DNA from: JADGQN01 sp035315185
Lineage (GTDB): Bacteria; Desulfobacterota; Syntrophorhabdia; Syntrophorhabdales; WCHB1-27
Reading direction: 5' to 3'
Assembly: GCA_035315185.1 (NCBI GenBank)
Contig: DATFYE010000032.1
Span: forward strand, 12,405-76,404
Length of the DNA stretch: 64,000 nucleotides
Every line of letters begins with the position of its first letter. Positions within the stretch are counted from its first letter, which is position 1. Made by a program: the position numbers and the translations under genes. The notes beneath the pieces were generated by a model. The model had not been told where the DNA came from, searched no databases, and was given only the letters and a program-made list of their open reading frames with translations. Positions 52,974 through 61,782 of this stretch are shown here, one piece after another.

Positions 52974-54272
52974 ATGAAACGTGAAAAATCTGCGCGTCTT
53001 TACGACGAGGCGGTGCGGCTCATGCCCGCGGGCGTGAACAGCCCGGTGAGGGCCTTTCGGGCGGTGAATGATATACCCTTTTTCGTGCAGCGGGCCAAGG
53101 GTGCCTGTCTGTTTGATGTCGACGGCAATACGTATCTCGATTACGTGGCTTCATGGGGCGCCATCATCCTCGGCCACGCTGATGACGGACTGGTGCGGGA
53201 GGCTCAAGGTGCCGTCGCTGATGGAACGAGTTACGGTGCATGTCATCCGTACGAGGTAGAACTGGCGCGACTGCTCATCGACGCCTTCCCATCCATGGAA
53301 AAGGTGAGACTCACCAGCTCGGGCACCGAGGCTACAATGAGCGCTATCAGGCTGGCACGAGGCGCAACCGGGAAAAACGGTATTATCAAGTTCAGGGGTT
53401 GTTATCACGGACACGCGGACAGCCTTCTCGTTAAAGCGGGGTCAGGCCTTGAGACGTACGGCATCCCGGACAGTGCAGGCGTCCCGGCCGATCTTGCGCG
53501 GCATACGTTCGTTGCGGAATTTAACCATCTTGAGAGCGTGCAGGATATCATCGACAAGAACAAAGACATTGCATGTGTTATCATCGAACCCATCATCGGT
53601 AACATGGGTGTCATCCCGCCCCAGGAGGGATTTCTAAAAAGCCTGGAGGAGCTGTGCAAGGCCACGGGCATCCTGCTGATCTTCGATGAGGTAATCACGG
53701 GCTTCAGGGTAGCGTACGGGGGTGCTCAACATCTCTGGGGCATTGACCCTGATCTGACGTGCCTCGGCAAGATCATCGGCGGAGGTTTTCCTATAGGGGC
53801 CTTCGGCGGAAAGGCGTCAATCATGGATCACGTGGCGCCGCTTGGCGCCGTGTATCAGGCGGGGACGCTTTCCGGTAACCCGGTCGCGGTAAGAGCCGGC
53901 CTTTACACCCTGAGCCGACTGAAAGCGGAGAACCCATACCCTGCGATGAAGGAGAAAGTCGAACACCTGGCCCGGGAGGTGTTGGAGATCGCGGGCAGGC
54001 ATCGCGTTCCGTACCGTGTCAACGGGGTTACCGGGATGTTCACGGGTTTTTTTACAGACACGGATGTTCAAGACTATGAAAGTGCAGCCCGCGCCAGCAG
54101 GGAGGCTTACGCGCAATTTTTCCGTATGATGCTCGAAGAAGGCATCTTCTTTGCTCCAAGCCCCTTTGAGGCTGCATTCCTGACGTTGAGTCACACCGAG
54201 CTTGAGGTCGGAAAGACAATCGATGCCTTTGAACGGACCTTCAAGCGCATGGAGGACCGGAATTACGGATGA
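52974..54272 (+). CDS. hemL: glutamate-1-semialdehyde 2,1-aminomutase
   Basis: 432 residues. MPAGVNSPVRAFRAVNDIPFFV, the PLP-phosphate loop LTSSGTEATMSAIRLAR, FDEVITGFR and the PLP lysine in LGKIIGGGFPIGAFGG define the enzyme. It makes 5-aminolevulinate in the C5 tetrapyrrole route, also needed for cobalamin used by the radical SAM proteins. It starts a likely operon with alr and the Mla genes (4-nt overlap with alr). Confidence 0.97.
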   Translation: MKREKSARLYDEAVRLMPAGVNSPVRAFRAVNDIPFFVQRAKGACLFDVDGNTYLDYVASWGAIILGHADDGLVREAQGAVADGTSYGACHPYEVELARLLIDAFPSMEKVRLTSSGTEATMSAIRLARGATGKNGIIKFRGCYHGHADSLLVKAGSGLETYGIPDSAGVPADLARHTFVAEFNHLESVQDIIDKNKDIACVIIEPIIGNMGVIPPQEGFLKSLEELCKATGILLIFDEVITGFRVAYGGAQHLWGIDPDLTCLGKIIGGGFPIGAFGGKASIMDHVAPLGAVYQAGTLSGNPVAVRAGLYTLSRLKAENPYPAMKEKVEHLAREVLEIAGRHRVPYRVNGVTGMFTGFFTDTDVQDYESAARASREAYAQFFRMMLEEGIFFAPSPFEAAFLTLSHTELEVGKTIDAFERTFKRMEDRNYG

Positions 54273-55378
54273 GTCGGGCCAAGGTTGAAATAGATCTGAA
54301 GGTTCTTGAAGAGAACTACAGGGCCATCAGGGGTAAGGTCCCGCCCGATGTCAAGATGCTCTGCGTTGTGAAGGCGGACGGTTACGGCCACGGGGCGGGT
54401 CCCGTGGCGCGTACCCTCGAGTCTGCAGGTGCGAACTATTTTGGTGTCGCAACAATTGACGAAGGGGTGGAGTTGCGTAACAACGGGATTTCTCTGCCTA
54501 TCCTGGTCATGGGCGGGTTGATGCCTTGGGATGAGATAGAAGCCGTCCGGCAGTATCAGCTTACGCCAGTGGTTGCTGACGTGAAAAGCCTGAAACGAAT
54601 CGCCCAGGATGCGGGACAAGACAAGCTCCCGATCAGCGTGCATGTCAAAATTGACACCGGGATGGGAAGGCTGGGCTTCTCTTTGGATGAAGTGGACGCG
54701 CTCGCCAGCGCGCTGAAAGGTGCGAGATACGTCCAGGTGGAAGGCGTGATGAGCCACTTCGCCTGTTCCGAACAGCGAGATGAATACGGCATGAACCAGA
54801 TAGGCCGGTTCGAGGAGGCAGTCGGTTTTCTGAAACGCCACGCTGTTCAACCGCCACTCGTACACATGGCGAATAGCGGCGCTGTCTGTCAATATCCGGA
54901 AGCTTACTTCAGCATGGTCCGGTTGGGGATCATGCTTTACGGTTCATACTCTGACCCCAGGCTGGCCGACAAAATACAGGTGAGGCCTGTTATGAAACTG
55001 GCGTCGAGAGTGGCATACGTGAAGTTCTTCCCGGCACAGGCGGCCCTCAGCTACGGCAGAACGTTCATTACCTCGCGGAAGACAAAAGTCGCCTACATTG
55101 CTGCAGGTTATGCGGATGGCGTTCCCCGTGCGTTGTCCAACAAGGGTGCAGTTTTGCTGCGCGGCCGGCGCTGCCCGATCATCGGCCGCGTCTGCATGGA
55201 CTGGCTCCTGGTGGATGCTACTGATTTGCCTCAAGTGGAACCTGGTGATGAGGCCGTCCTGATGGGCGGCGATGGCAATGACGCGATTACTGCGGACGAG
55301 ATAGCGGGACACGCCGGCACCATACCTTACGAGATCCTGTGTTCCGTATCCCGGAGAATGTCGAGGGAGTATGTCTGA
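54269..55378 (+). CDS. alr: alanine racemase
   Basis: 369 residues. The PLP lysine is in VVKADGYGHGAG near 38, HVKIDTGMGRLGF is the conserved barrel segment and the catalytic Tyr is in ALSYGRTF near 264, followed by GRVCMDW. It supplies D-alanine for peptidoglycan. It overlaps hemL by 4 nt and mlaE by 8 nt, so these genes are translated as a coupled set. Confidence 0.96.
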   Translation: MSRAKVEIDLKVLEENYRAIRGKVPPDVKMLCVVKADGYGHGAGPVARTLESAGANYFGVATIDEGVELRNNGISLPILVMGGLMPWDEIEAVRQYQLTPVVADVKSLKRIAQDAGQDKLPISVHVKIDTGMGRLGFSLDEVDALASALKGARYVQVEGVMSHFACSEQRDEYGMNQIGRFEEAVGFLKRHAVQPPLVHMANSGAVCQYPEAYFSMVRLGIMLYGSYSDPRLADKIQVRPVMKLASRVAYVKFFPAQAALSYGRTFITSRKTKVAYIAAGYADGVPRALSNKGAVLLRGRRCPIIGRVCMDWLLVDATDLPQVEPGDEAVLMGGDGNDAITADEIAGHAGTIPYEILCSVSRRMSREYV

Positions 55379-56144
55379 GGGATTAGTCGGGACGCTCGTT
55401 AAACCTATTATATACGCCGCTTCAGAGTTTGGCAGGGTCTGGTTCATGTTGATGGAAGTGACATACTGGACCTTTCGCAGGCCCTTCAAACCGGGGTATC
55501 TCTTCAAACAGATGGAGTTCATCGGCGTGAGGTCGCTTGGTATCGTGATCATCACAGGCGGCTTTACCGGCATGGTGCTTGCGTTGCAGACGTATTACGG
55601 ATTCAGGAGATTCAGCTCCGAAGGACTGGTCGGCGTTACCGTCGCGTTGAGCATGACGCGTGAACTGGGGCCGGTACTGACGGCGCTTATGGTGACGGGC
55701 AGGGCCGGATCAGCCATGGCGGCAGAACTCGGGAGTATGCGCATCACGGAGCAGATCGACGCTTTGACGGTCATGGCCTTGAGCCCCGTAAAGTATCTCG
55801 TTGTGCCGAGGGTACTGGCATCGTTCTTTATGGTGCCGGTGCTTACGGTCATTGCTGATTTCATCGGCATCATCGGCGGCTATTTTGTTGGCGTCAAGCT
55901 CCTGGGCATCAATGAAGGGCTCTTCATCAACAAGATTGTAAAGTACGTCGACCTGGAGGATATCTATAATGGTCTGGTGAAGGCTGCTGTTTTCGGGCTC
56001 ATTCTGAGCCTGGTCTCTTGTTACAAAGGTTTCCATACAAAAGGAGGGGCCGAAGGCGTCGGCAGAGCCACGACCGAGGCTGTCGTTGTCTCGAGTGTAA
56101 CGATATTGATTTCCGACTACGTTCTTACGTCCCTCATGTTCTGA
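55371..56144 (+). CDS. mlaE: MlaE-type lipid ABC transporter permease
   Basis: 257 residues of the MlaE/PF02405 family. GGFTGMVLALQTYYGF, MTRELGPVLTALMVTGRAGSAMAAELGSMRITEQIDAL and the C-terminal GRATTEAVVVSS are characteristic. It forms the inner-membrane channel for phospholipid trafficking between membranes, with MlaF and MlaD. MlaB and MlaC homologues are not seen. Confidence 0.95.
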   Translation: MSEGLVGTLVKPIIYAASEFGRVWFMLMEVTYWTFRRPFKPGYLFKQMEFIGVRSLGIVIITGGFTGMVLALQTYYGFRRFSSEGLVGVTVALSMTRELGPVLTALMVTGRAGSAMAAELGSMRITEQIDALTVMALSPVKYLVVPRVLASFFMVPVLTVIADFIGIIGGYFVGVKLLGINEGLFINKIVKYVDLEDIYNGLVKAAVFGLILSLVSCYKGFHTKGGAEGVGRATTEAVVVSSVTILISDYVLTSLMF

Positions 56145-56145
56145 T

Positions 56146-56910
56146 ATGGACGATACGGTCATCAGGATTGTCGATCTGCACAAGAGCTTCAACGGCCAGA
56201 GGGTATTGGATGGAATCAATCTGGACGTGAAGCGGGGCAAGATTACGGTCATCATCGGCAAGAGTGGCGGAGGCAAGAGTGTCCTGATGAAGCACCTCAT
56301 CGGGCTTCTGAAGCCTGACAGCGGGGAGATATGGATCGACGGCACAGAGATCACAAAATTGAATGATCGGGAACTCAACCAGGTGCGCATGAGGTTCGGC
56401 ATGCTCTTCCAGGAAGCAGCCTTGTTTGATTCCATGAATGTGTTTGAAAATGTGGCATTTCCTCTGCGGGAACATACCCGGTTAGAGAAAAAGGAGATAA
56501 AGAGGACGGTCGAAGATAGACTGAAAGCGGTCGGTCTCCTCGCGTTCACAGAGAAGATGCCTTCCGAGCTTTCGGGCGGCATGAAGAAGCGAGTGGGCCT
56601 CGCGCGAGCCCTGGCTCTCGACCCGGACATCATTCTCTTTGATGAGCCGACGTCGGCGCTCGACCCGGTCATTTCACTTACCATTGAGGATCTTATCAAA
56701 GAGACGCAGACGCGCTTCCAGAAGACGTACGTCGTAATCAGCCACGATATAGCAGGTATGTTCAGGATAGCTGATACGGTGGCCATGCTCTATGACGGCA
56801 AGATTGTCGCGTCAGGAACACCTTACGAAATCAAGAGAAACGGCCAGGAAGCGATCAAGGAATTCTTGAGGGCGACCAAAATACCTGGCCTGGCAGGAGG
56901 TGAGCCATGA
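56146..56910 (+). CDS. mlaF: MlaF-type lipid ABC transporter ATPase
   Basis: 254 residues. Walker A GKSGGGKSVLMKHLIGL, signature LSGGMKKRVGLARAL, Walker B IILFDEPTSALDP and switch YVVISHDI. The GG(G)KS form of Walker A is usual for MlaF. It begins one base after the mlaE stop and overlaps mlaD by 4 nt. Confidence 0.96.
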   Translation: MDDTVIRIVDLHKSFNGQRVLDGINLDVKRGKITVIIGKSGGGKSVLMKHLIGLLKPDSGEIWIDGTEITKLNDRELNQVRMRFGMLFQEAALFDSMNVFENVAFPLREHTRLEKKEIKRTVEDRLKAVGLLAFTEKMPSELSGGMKKRVGLARALALDPDIILFDEPTSALDPVISLTIEDLIKETQTRFQKTYVVISHDIAGMFRIADTVAMLYDGKIVASGTPYEIKRNGQEAIKEFLRATKIPGLAGGEP

Positions 56911-57938
56911 GCTCCGAATTTAAAGTCGGTGTTGTTGTGCTTATAGCGATTGTGATTCTTTTTTATATGTCGTTCCGTGTCGGAAAGTTTGGTGCGCTCA
57001 CGAGGAGCGGCTACGAAGTGGTCGCCTATCTTCCTGATGTGGCCGGTCTCGACATCAAGTCCCCCGTACAAGTGGCCGGGGTAGAGGTTGGGGCCGTGCG
57101 AAAGCTTTCCCTCGAGGGATACAGGGCCAAGGCCAGCCTGCTGATCAGAGAGAACGTGAAGATTCCAGCGGACAGCAAACTGTCGGTCAAATCGTTCGGT
57201 GTACTCGGTGATAAGTATCTGGCCATTATACCCGGCCAGGCCAAGACCTTTCTTAAAGCAGGCGATGAAATAACCAATGTCGTAGCCGCTGCGGATTACG
57301 ATCAGATGTTCAGAAACGTTGAAAGCGCAGCGCAGAACTTCAGCGACGTGATGGGGCAGTTCAAAGGCCTCGTAAGCGAGAACGAAAAGGAGAACCTCAA
57401 AGAAAGTCTACAGAATTTCAAGGCTGTGAGCGGTGAGTTCAGAGAGATGGTAGCAGAGAACAAGGCCAACGTAACACGTATCGTCAGTAATGTTGCGACA
57501 GCGAGCGACAGATTCGGGCCCCTGGCTGATAAGGCAGATGCGACCTTCACCGGCATCAACTCGATCGTGCAGGACATAGAGGAAGGGAAGGGGAGCCTTG
57601 GACTGCTCGCAAAGGATGAGACGCTCTATAAGGATGCACGGGACGCGGCCGCATCTTTGAAGACAATCTCGGCGGACATCGAACAGGGCAAAGGCACGCT
57701 GGGAAAACTGGCTAAGGACGAAGCCCTGTATACCGATGCTGAGGCGACGCTAAAAAGTATCAGAGAGATGACGGAGACCATCAATAAAGGTGAGGGCACG
57801 CTCGGCAAGCTCATGAAGGATGATACCCTGGCAACGGAAGCCGAGAAGACCATGAAGAAGGTTCAAAGGGCTGCGGATTCGGTACAGGAACAGGTTCCCA
57901 TCACTGTTCTGGGGACGATATTCGGCATCATTTTTTGA
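56907..57938 (+). CDS. mlaD: MCE-domain lipid transport protein (MlaD-like) with C-terminal repeats
   Basis: 343 residues. An N-terminal membrane anchor (VGVVVLIAIVILFYMSF) is followed by the MCE domain (residues about 38-115: VAGLDIKSPVQVAGVEVGAV). The remaining 200 residues are helical and contain three copies, 34 residues apart (about 217, 251, 285), of G-[KE]-G-[ST]-L-G-x-L-x-K-D-x-x-L. E. coli MlaD is 183 residues, so the long helical tail could form a bridge or barrel like longer MCE proteins. It is the lipid-binding component of the Mla set. Confidence 0.94.
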   Translation: MSSEFKVGVVVLIAIVILFYMSFRVGKFGALTRSGYEVVAYLPDVAGLDIKSPVQVAGVEVGAVRKLSLEGYRAKASLLIRENVKIPADSKLSVKSFGVLGDKYLAIIPGQAKTFLKAGDEITNVVAAADYDQMFRNVESAAQNFSDVMGQFKGLVSENEKENLKESLQNFKAVSGEFREMVAENKANVTRIVSNVATASDRFGPLADKADATFTGINSIVQDIEEGKGSLGLLAKDETLYKDARDAAASLKTISADIEQGKGTLGKLAKDEALYTDAEATLKSIREMTETINKGEGTLGKLMKDDTLATEAEKTMKKVQRAADSVQEQVPITVLGTIFGIIF

Positions 57939-57959
57939 TGCGTGAAGCTGGTAGTGTAA

Positions 57960-59441
57960 GTGTCGAGTGTCGAGTGTCGAGTGTCGAGTGGCAACGCAGC
58001 CTCTAGGACAGGCTCTGCGTCCCGTTCATTCGTGGCAGGCAGTCTCATTCTCGTATGTTTGCTCCTCATTTTTCCGCATCGAGCCGGGGCGGTCTGGCCT
58101 ATCTCGTGGGAGCTGGGGCGCGAGAAAAACTTTCTTGGTCCACTCATTTCGTATGAGAAAGAACCAGAGAACAACCGGTTGACGATCAGACCCTTCTTCT
58201 CGCGTACGTCTGCCGATGGAGGCTCTTACAGCTTGCTCTGGCCGCTTGGCGGGGGAAGCGAGAATAAGTCGCAGTTCATTCCCTTTTATACGCACCATAC
58301 TTCGGCCGATGGGCAGGAGGACACATCGATCCTGCTCCTTTTCTGGGGAAAGACCAAGGAGAAACATTACGGGGGCTTTTTCCCGTTCTACGGCCAACTT
58401 TACAACCGGTTCGGCAAAGATGAAATCGGGTTCTTCCTGTGGCCCCTTTATAGCTACGTGAAAAGCGAGGGGGCGACGCGGACCAACGTTCTATGGCCCT
58501 TCTTCTCAGTCAGCAGCGGAGCTGAAGAAGGCTTCAGGTTCTGGCCGTTTTATGGGTACAGGGATCGTGGTGAGGAAAAAAAATCGAGCTTCGCTTTATG
58601 GCCGATCTTCTATTGGGGCGAAAGAGATGCTGACCTCGGCGATCCTAAAAAGGTCTTCTGGGCTTTTCCATTCTACTTGAGCACCACGTCCCGAACGACC
58701 GTACAGAAAAGTGTGCTCTTTCCGTTCTTCAGCTACTACAAGTCGCCTGAAAGAGAATCAGTGGACGCGCCATGGCCATTCTACTTTTACACCAAGGGAG
58801 AGGAACAGAGCGCCTTCGGTATGTGGCCTCCGTACACGCGCCGGACGAAAGGTAAAGATAACACGTACACGTACTTTTGGCCTATATACAGGGATTCCGA
58901 ATGGTACGTAAAAGATCAGCGGTACGTGGACAAGCGCCTCCTCATATATCTCGGAAGGTACACTGATGATGACAGGGGAAAATTTGCCAGCTTCTGGCCT
59001 TTTTTTGAGTACCGCGACAGCAATGAGAAGACAGACTTTTTCTTTCCATCGCTCTTGCCTTTCCGGAACGAGAATTTCGATCGGATCGTAAAGCCCCTCA
59101 TCACCCTGTACACGTACAAGAAGGACGGGTCCCTGCGCACCTCCAACTTTGTCTACGGCTTTTACACGAAGGAAGAAAGCAGTGAAGGCTGGAAGAGGAG
59201 GCTTGCCTTTCTCTTCGAGCTGAAAAAAGAGCCCGAAGGATATGGCTTCGAGCTGTTATCGGGATTGTTCGCGGTGGGTCCGCATCGGATAAAGCTGCTC
59301 TTCATCCCGATAAAGCGAGCGTCCGCCGGTGAGAACGGAGCCGCAGGCATGGGGGAAACACCAGCCAAGGGAGACGAGTGTGAAGAGGGTGGCGAGTGCC
59401 GCGCGCCGCGCGACCGAGAGCCGGTAATCAGTAATCAGTGA
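57960..59441 (+). CDS. W-P-F repeat protein, probably exported
   Basis: 493 residues, or 469 if translation begins at GTG 58032, which opens the signal peptide VAGSLILVCLLLIFPHRAGA. After it, short aromatic repeats recur about every 40-55 residues: SLLWPLGGG, FFLWPLYSY, NVLWPFFSV, FRFWPFYGY, FALWPIFYW, DAPWPFYFY, YTYFWPIYR and FASFWPFFEY. The alternation suggests an outer-membrane or surface beta-structure. No named family comes to mind. Its place right after mlaEFD suggests a role with lipid transport; this is inference. Neither start has a good ribosome site. Confidence 0.75.
   Translation: MSSVECRVSSGNAASRTGSASRSFVAGSLILVCLLLIFPHRAGAVWPISWELGREKNFLGPLISYEKEPENNRLTIRPFFSRTSADGGSYSLLWPLGGGSENKSQFIPFYTHHTSADGQEDTSILLLFWGKTKEKHYGGFFPFYGQLYNRFGKDEIGFFLWPLYSYVKSEGATRTNVLWPFFSVSSGAEEGFRFWPFYGYRDRGEEKKSSFALWPIFYWGERDADLGDPKKVFWAFPFYLSTTSRTTVQKSVLFPFFSYYKSPERESVDAPWPFYFYTKGEEQSAFGMWPPYTRRTKGKDNTYTYFWPIYRDSEWYVKDQRYVDKRLLIYLGRYTDDDRGKFASFWPFFEYRDSNEKTDFFFPSLLPFRNENFDRIVKPLITLYTYKKDGSLRTSNFVYGFYTKEESSEGWKRRLAFLFELKKEPEGYGFELLSGLFAVGPHRIKLLFIPIKRASAGENGAAGMGETPAKGDECEEGGECRAPRDREPVISNQ
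57961..57988. repeat. four perfect TGTCGAG heptamers at a gene start
   Basis: TGTCGAG is repeated four times without error, 22 nt after the mlaD stop. If the gene that follows starts at GTG 57960 the repeat encodes its first residues. A change of one copy would shift that frame. Confidence 0.85.
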
Positions 59442-59459
59442 CCAGTTGCCAGTGAGAAG
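59424..59459. repeat. short heptamer repeat (TAATCAG/TGACCAG)
   Basis: TAATCAG, TAATCAG, TGACCAG, TTGCCAG form four degenerate heptamers; the first ones encode the last codons (ISNQ) of the W-P-F protein. It belongs to the CAGTGAT family. Confidence 0.6.
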
Positions 59460-59465
59460 CGGGGT

Positions 59466-60518
59466 ATGGCGAGGATAACATCGATCCACTTCCGTCAGAT
59501 TGTGCGGCCGCTCAAAACCATGTTTGCCACAGCCCTGGGAAGGAAAGCATTCCTGCAGAATCTCCTTGTCACGGTAGTGCTGGATGACGGCAGCGTCGGG
59601 ATCGGAGAGATTCCGGCCAGCTTTTCGCGCAAAGACGAAACGATTCCGGTGATGAAGCGCGTGCTGCAGCGGGTGTGGACTGACCTGATAGGCCTGCCTG
59701 TTGATGTGTATAAAGAGCAAGTGAAACGCTTTCGAGAGTCTTTCCCTGATGCGCGCATGACGCTTTCCGGGCTGGAGGTTGCACTTTTCCGGGCCTTTTT
59801 GAAAAGTACGGAAAGTTCAGAGCACGCGTTCTTCGGCGCCAGGTTGCGGCAGCTGGAGACTGATATAACGATACCGTTCGTGCCTGACGAAACAGCGCTC
59901 GCACAATGGATAACCTATGCTGCGCGAAGAGGCTTCAGGATATTCAAGACAAAGGTAAGCGGGAATCTGGAAGAAGATAAGCGCTTTCTCACCCTCGTGT
60001 GCGGACTCATCGAGAAGGCCCGACACCCATATCGGCTCAGGCTTGACGGCAACCAGGGTTTCACCATGACCTCTTTTTTTGCTCTGATGGATTTCATCCA
60101 CAGGAAGGGATACCCGGTCGAGCTCTTTGAACAACCCCTGCAGAAGCACGATCTTGCAGGACTTCGGTCAATCACCGGAGCCGCTCTCGTGCCGGTTATC
60201 CTTGACGAAAGTGTCGAAAGCCTTTTGGACGCACGGCGCGCTATTGAAGCGGGAGCTTGTGATGGGATCAATGTGAAGATTGCCAAGAGCGGCGTTGGGG
60301 AGTCGCTGGAGATCGTGCGCACAGCCCGTAAGTACAGGCTTAAGCTCATGATCGGGTGCATGACCGAGACCATGGTGGGGCTTTCCGCGGCTATCTATTG
60401 CGCCGCAGGAAGCGCTGCCTTTGATTTCATAGACGTGGATAGCGTCTACTTACAGCATCACCGGAATAGGCACGAGAACATTACCATCGAAGGCCCCAAG
60501 TTTGTCATAACTCCGTGA
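59466..60518 (+). CDS. enolase-superfamily epimerase (L-Ala-D/L-Glu epimerase-like)
   Basis: 350 residues of the muconate-lactonizing subgroup. Active-site pieces: FKTKVSG (KxK) near 160, RLDGNQGF (metal Asp) near 192, ELFEQPL (metal Glu) near 218, ILDES near 244 (metal ligand) and the second lysine in VKIAKSG near 268; GCMTET and FIDVDS close the barrel. The KxK plus DVDS pattern fits dipeptide epimerases acting on murein peptide. Alr upstream in the cluster makes a cell-wall role likely, but exact substrate is not shown. Confidence 0.85.
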   Translation: MARITSIHFRQIVRPLKTMFATALGRKAFLQNLLVTVVLDDGSVGIGEIPASFSRKDETIPVMKRVLQRVWTDLIGLPVDVYKEQVKRFRESFPDARMTLSGLEVALFRAFLKSTESSEHAFFGARLRQLETDITIPFVPDETALAQWITYAARRGFRIFKTKVSGNLEEDKRFLTLVCGLIEKARHPYRLRLDGNQGFTMTSFFALMDFIHRKGYPVELFEQPLQKHDLAGLRSITGAALVPVILDESVESLLDARRAIEAGACDGINVKIAKSGVGESLEIVRTARKYRLKLMIGCMTETMVGLSAAIYCAAGSAAFDFIDVDSVYLQHHRNRHENITIEGPKFVITP

Positions 60519-60544
60519 CGAGTGACGCGCGCGTGGGAAGACCG

Positions 60545-60762
60545 CGCTACGCGCTCGGACGATGGACGACCGCTCCGCTCGGACGATGGACGCAAATAAC
60601 AGGTGGAAGAGGGAAGGCCTTACAATCCCTTGCCTGTAACAGTCATTTCCTTCTGACGTGTAACAGGTCTTTTCCTGTAACTTGTAACCCGTAACCCGTA
60701 ACAGGCCCTTCTTTTATAACCTGTAACAATCTTTCTCTTGTAACTTGTAACAGGTCCTTGTA
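60545..60762. repeat. direct repeats and TTGTAAC heptamers
   Basis: CGCTCGGACGATGGACG occurs twice (60550-60566 and 60575-60595). From 60625 the spacer is a run of CTTGTAA, CCCGTAA, CCCGTAA and CCTGTAA heptamers like those at 25525, with interruptions. No gene is supported in 60519-60771. Confidence 0.65.
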
Positions 60763-60771
60763 CTATAATGC

Positions 60772-61605
60772 GTGAAAATCGGGTTTCATCTGCCAATCTC
60801 AAAAGGCTTCGCGTGGACGCGCAAAGAAGCCGGCCGTCTTGGCTGCGAAGTGATTCAGATCTTCGTAAAGAACCCGCGGTCGTGGGGCGAGAAGAAGCTG
60901 ACAGACGAAGAACGCGGACTCTTTTCTCGTCTTTTTCGTGATCTCCCGGTCGTTGCTCATCTTTCCTATCTGCCGAATCTGGCTAAAATTGACGAAGAAC
61001 CGCGCCATCTTAAAGCCGTTCTGCACGAGGCTGCGCTCTGTACCGGGCTCGGCATCCGAACGCTCGTCATGCACTGTGGCTCAAGAAAGGAGCGGCGCAA
61101 GGGGATAGAGAAGGTCGCAAAGGGCGTCGACAGGGTCCTTGCTGCGTCCGGCATATCGGTTATGCTCGAGAATGCGGCAGGGCAGGGCGATTCTCTCGGG
61201 ACGAGCATAGCAGAGCTCGCCGAGATCTACCGCAGGATATCCGACAAGAGCCGGGTGTCGCTATGCCTGGACACGGCCCATTTCTTTGAAGCGGGTTACA
61301 ACGTGAGGACCAGGGTAACGTGGAGGCGTATGCTCAAGGAGGTCGAGGATTCTCTGGGACCCGAGGCGTTGGGCTTTTTTCATCTTAATGATTCAAAGAC
61401 ACCGCTTGGTAGCAGGGTGGATAGACACTGGCACATAGGCCAGGGTAGAATTGGTCTTTCCGCCTTTCGGTATCTCCTCAATGAACAAAAGTTTGCCCAT
61501 CTTGGAGGCGTTATGGAAACCCCCAAGATGGGCAATATGGACACGGTTAATATGAAAGTTATGCGCTCGCTACTTCCTCCGCTGGTGCCTCGTCCTTCTT
61601 CTTAA
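60772..61605 (+). CDS. nfo: deoxyribonuclease IV (AP endonuclease)
   Basis: 277 residues from GTG 60772, the usual length. FHLPISKG, VAHLSYLPNLA, VMHCGSRK, VMLENAAGQGDSLG, CLDTAHFFEAGYN and FHLNDSKTPLGSRVDRHWHIGQG carry the zinc ligands of the Nfo barrel; METPK closes. It cuts at abasic sites in base-excision repair. A TATAAT at 60764 sits too close to be its promoter. The 3' end overlaps the COX24-like gene on the other strand by 36 nt. Confidence 0.94.
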   Translation: MKIGFHLPISKGFAWTRKEAGRLGCEVIQIFVKNPRSWGEKKLTDEERGLFSRLFRDLPVVAHLSYLPNLAKIDEEPRHLKAVLHEAALCTGLGIRTLVMHCGSRKERRKGIEKVAKGVDRVLAASGISVMLENAAGQGDSLGTSIAELAEIYRRISDKSRVSLCLDTAHFFEAGYNVRTRVTWRRMLKEVEDSLGPEALGFFHLNDSKTPLGSRVDRHWHIGQGRIGLSAFRYLLNEQKFAHLGGVMETPKMGNMDTVNMKVMRSLLPPLVPRPSS

Positions 61606-61662
61606 CTTCCTGTACTTATGCTTTCTCATCTTTTTTTTGCGCCACTTGACAACACTTCCCAT
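61570..61662 (-). CDS. COX24/AURKAIP1-like 30-residue basic protein
   Basis: The minus-strand frame reads MGSVVKWRKKKMRKHKYRKL followed by RRRTRHQRRK and TAG. This length, the start MGSVVKWR and the KMxKHKxRKLRR core match the bacterial COX24-domain mini-proteins, related to the mitoribosomal protein AURKAIP1. GAGGTG lies 4-5 nt before the ATG. It probably binds ribosomal RNA. It overlaps the nfo 3' end and is too short for standard gene finders. Confidence 0.85.
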   Translation of the reverse strand: MGSVVKWRKKKMRKHKYRKLRRRTRHQRRK

Positions 61663-61782
61663 TCATCACCTCATGTTAAGCGGATAACTCTTCTGGCATC
61701 TTTCCGTTGGATCGACAGCCCTTTAAAATAACCTTTTTTTTGCTTTTTTTGCAACAAGATAATGCAGGACGCCCGCGGCTGG

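Noticed and set aside
55710..56786. A 358-codon minus-strand frame antisense to mlaE and mlaF
   Set aside because: Ser/Arg-rich composition, no motif, and both Mla genes are certain.
60764..60769. TATAAT as nfo promoter
   Set aside because: It ends 3 nt before the start codon, which leaves no room for a transcript start and leader; it is part of the heptamer-rich spacer.
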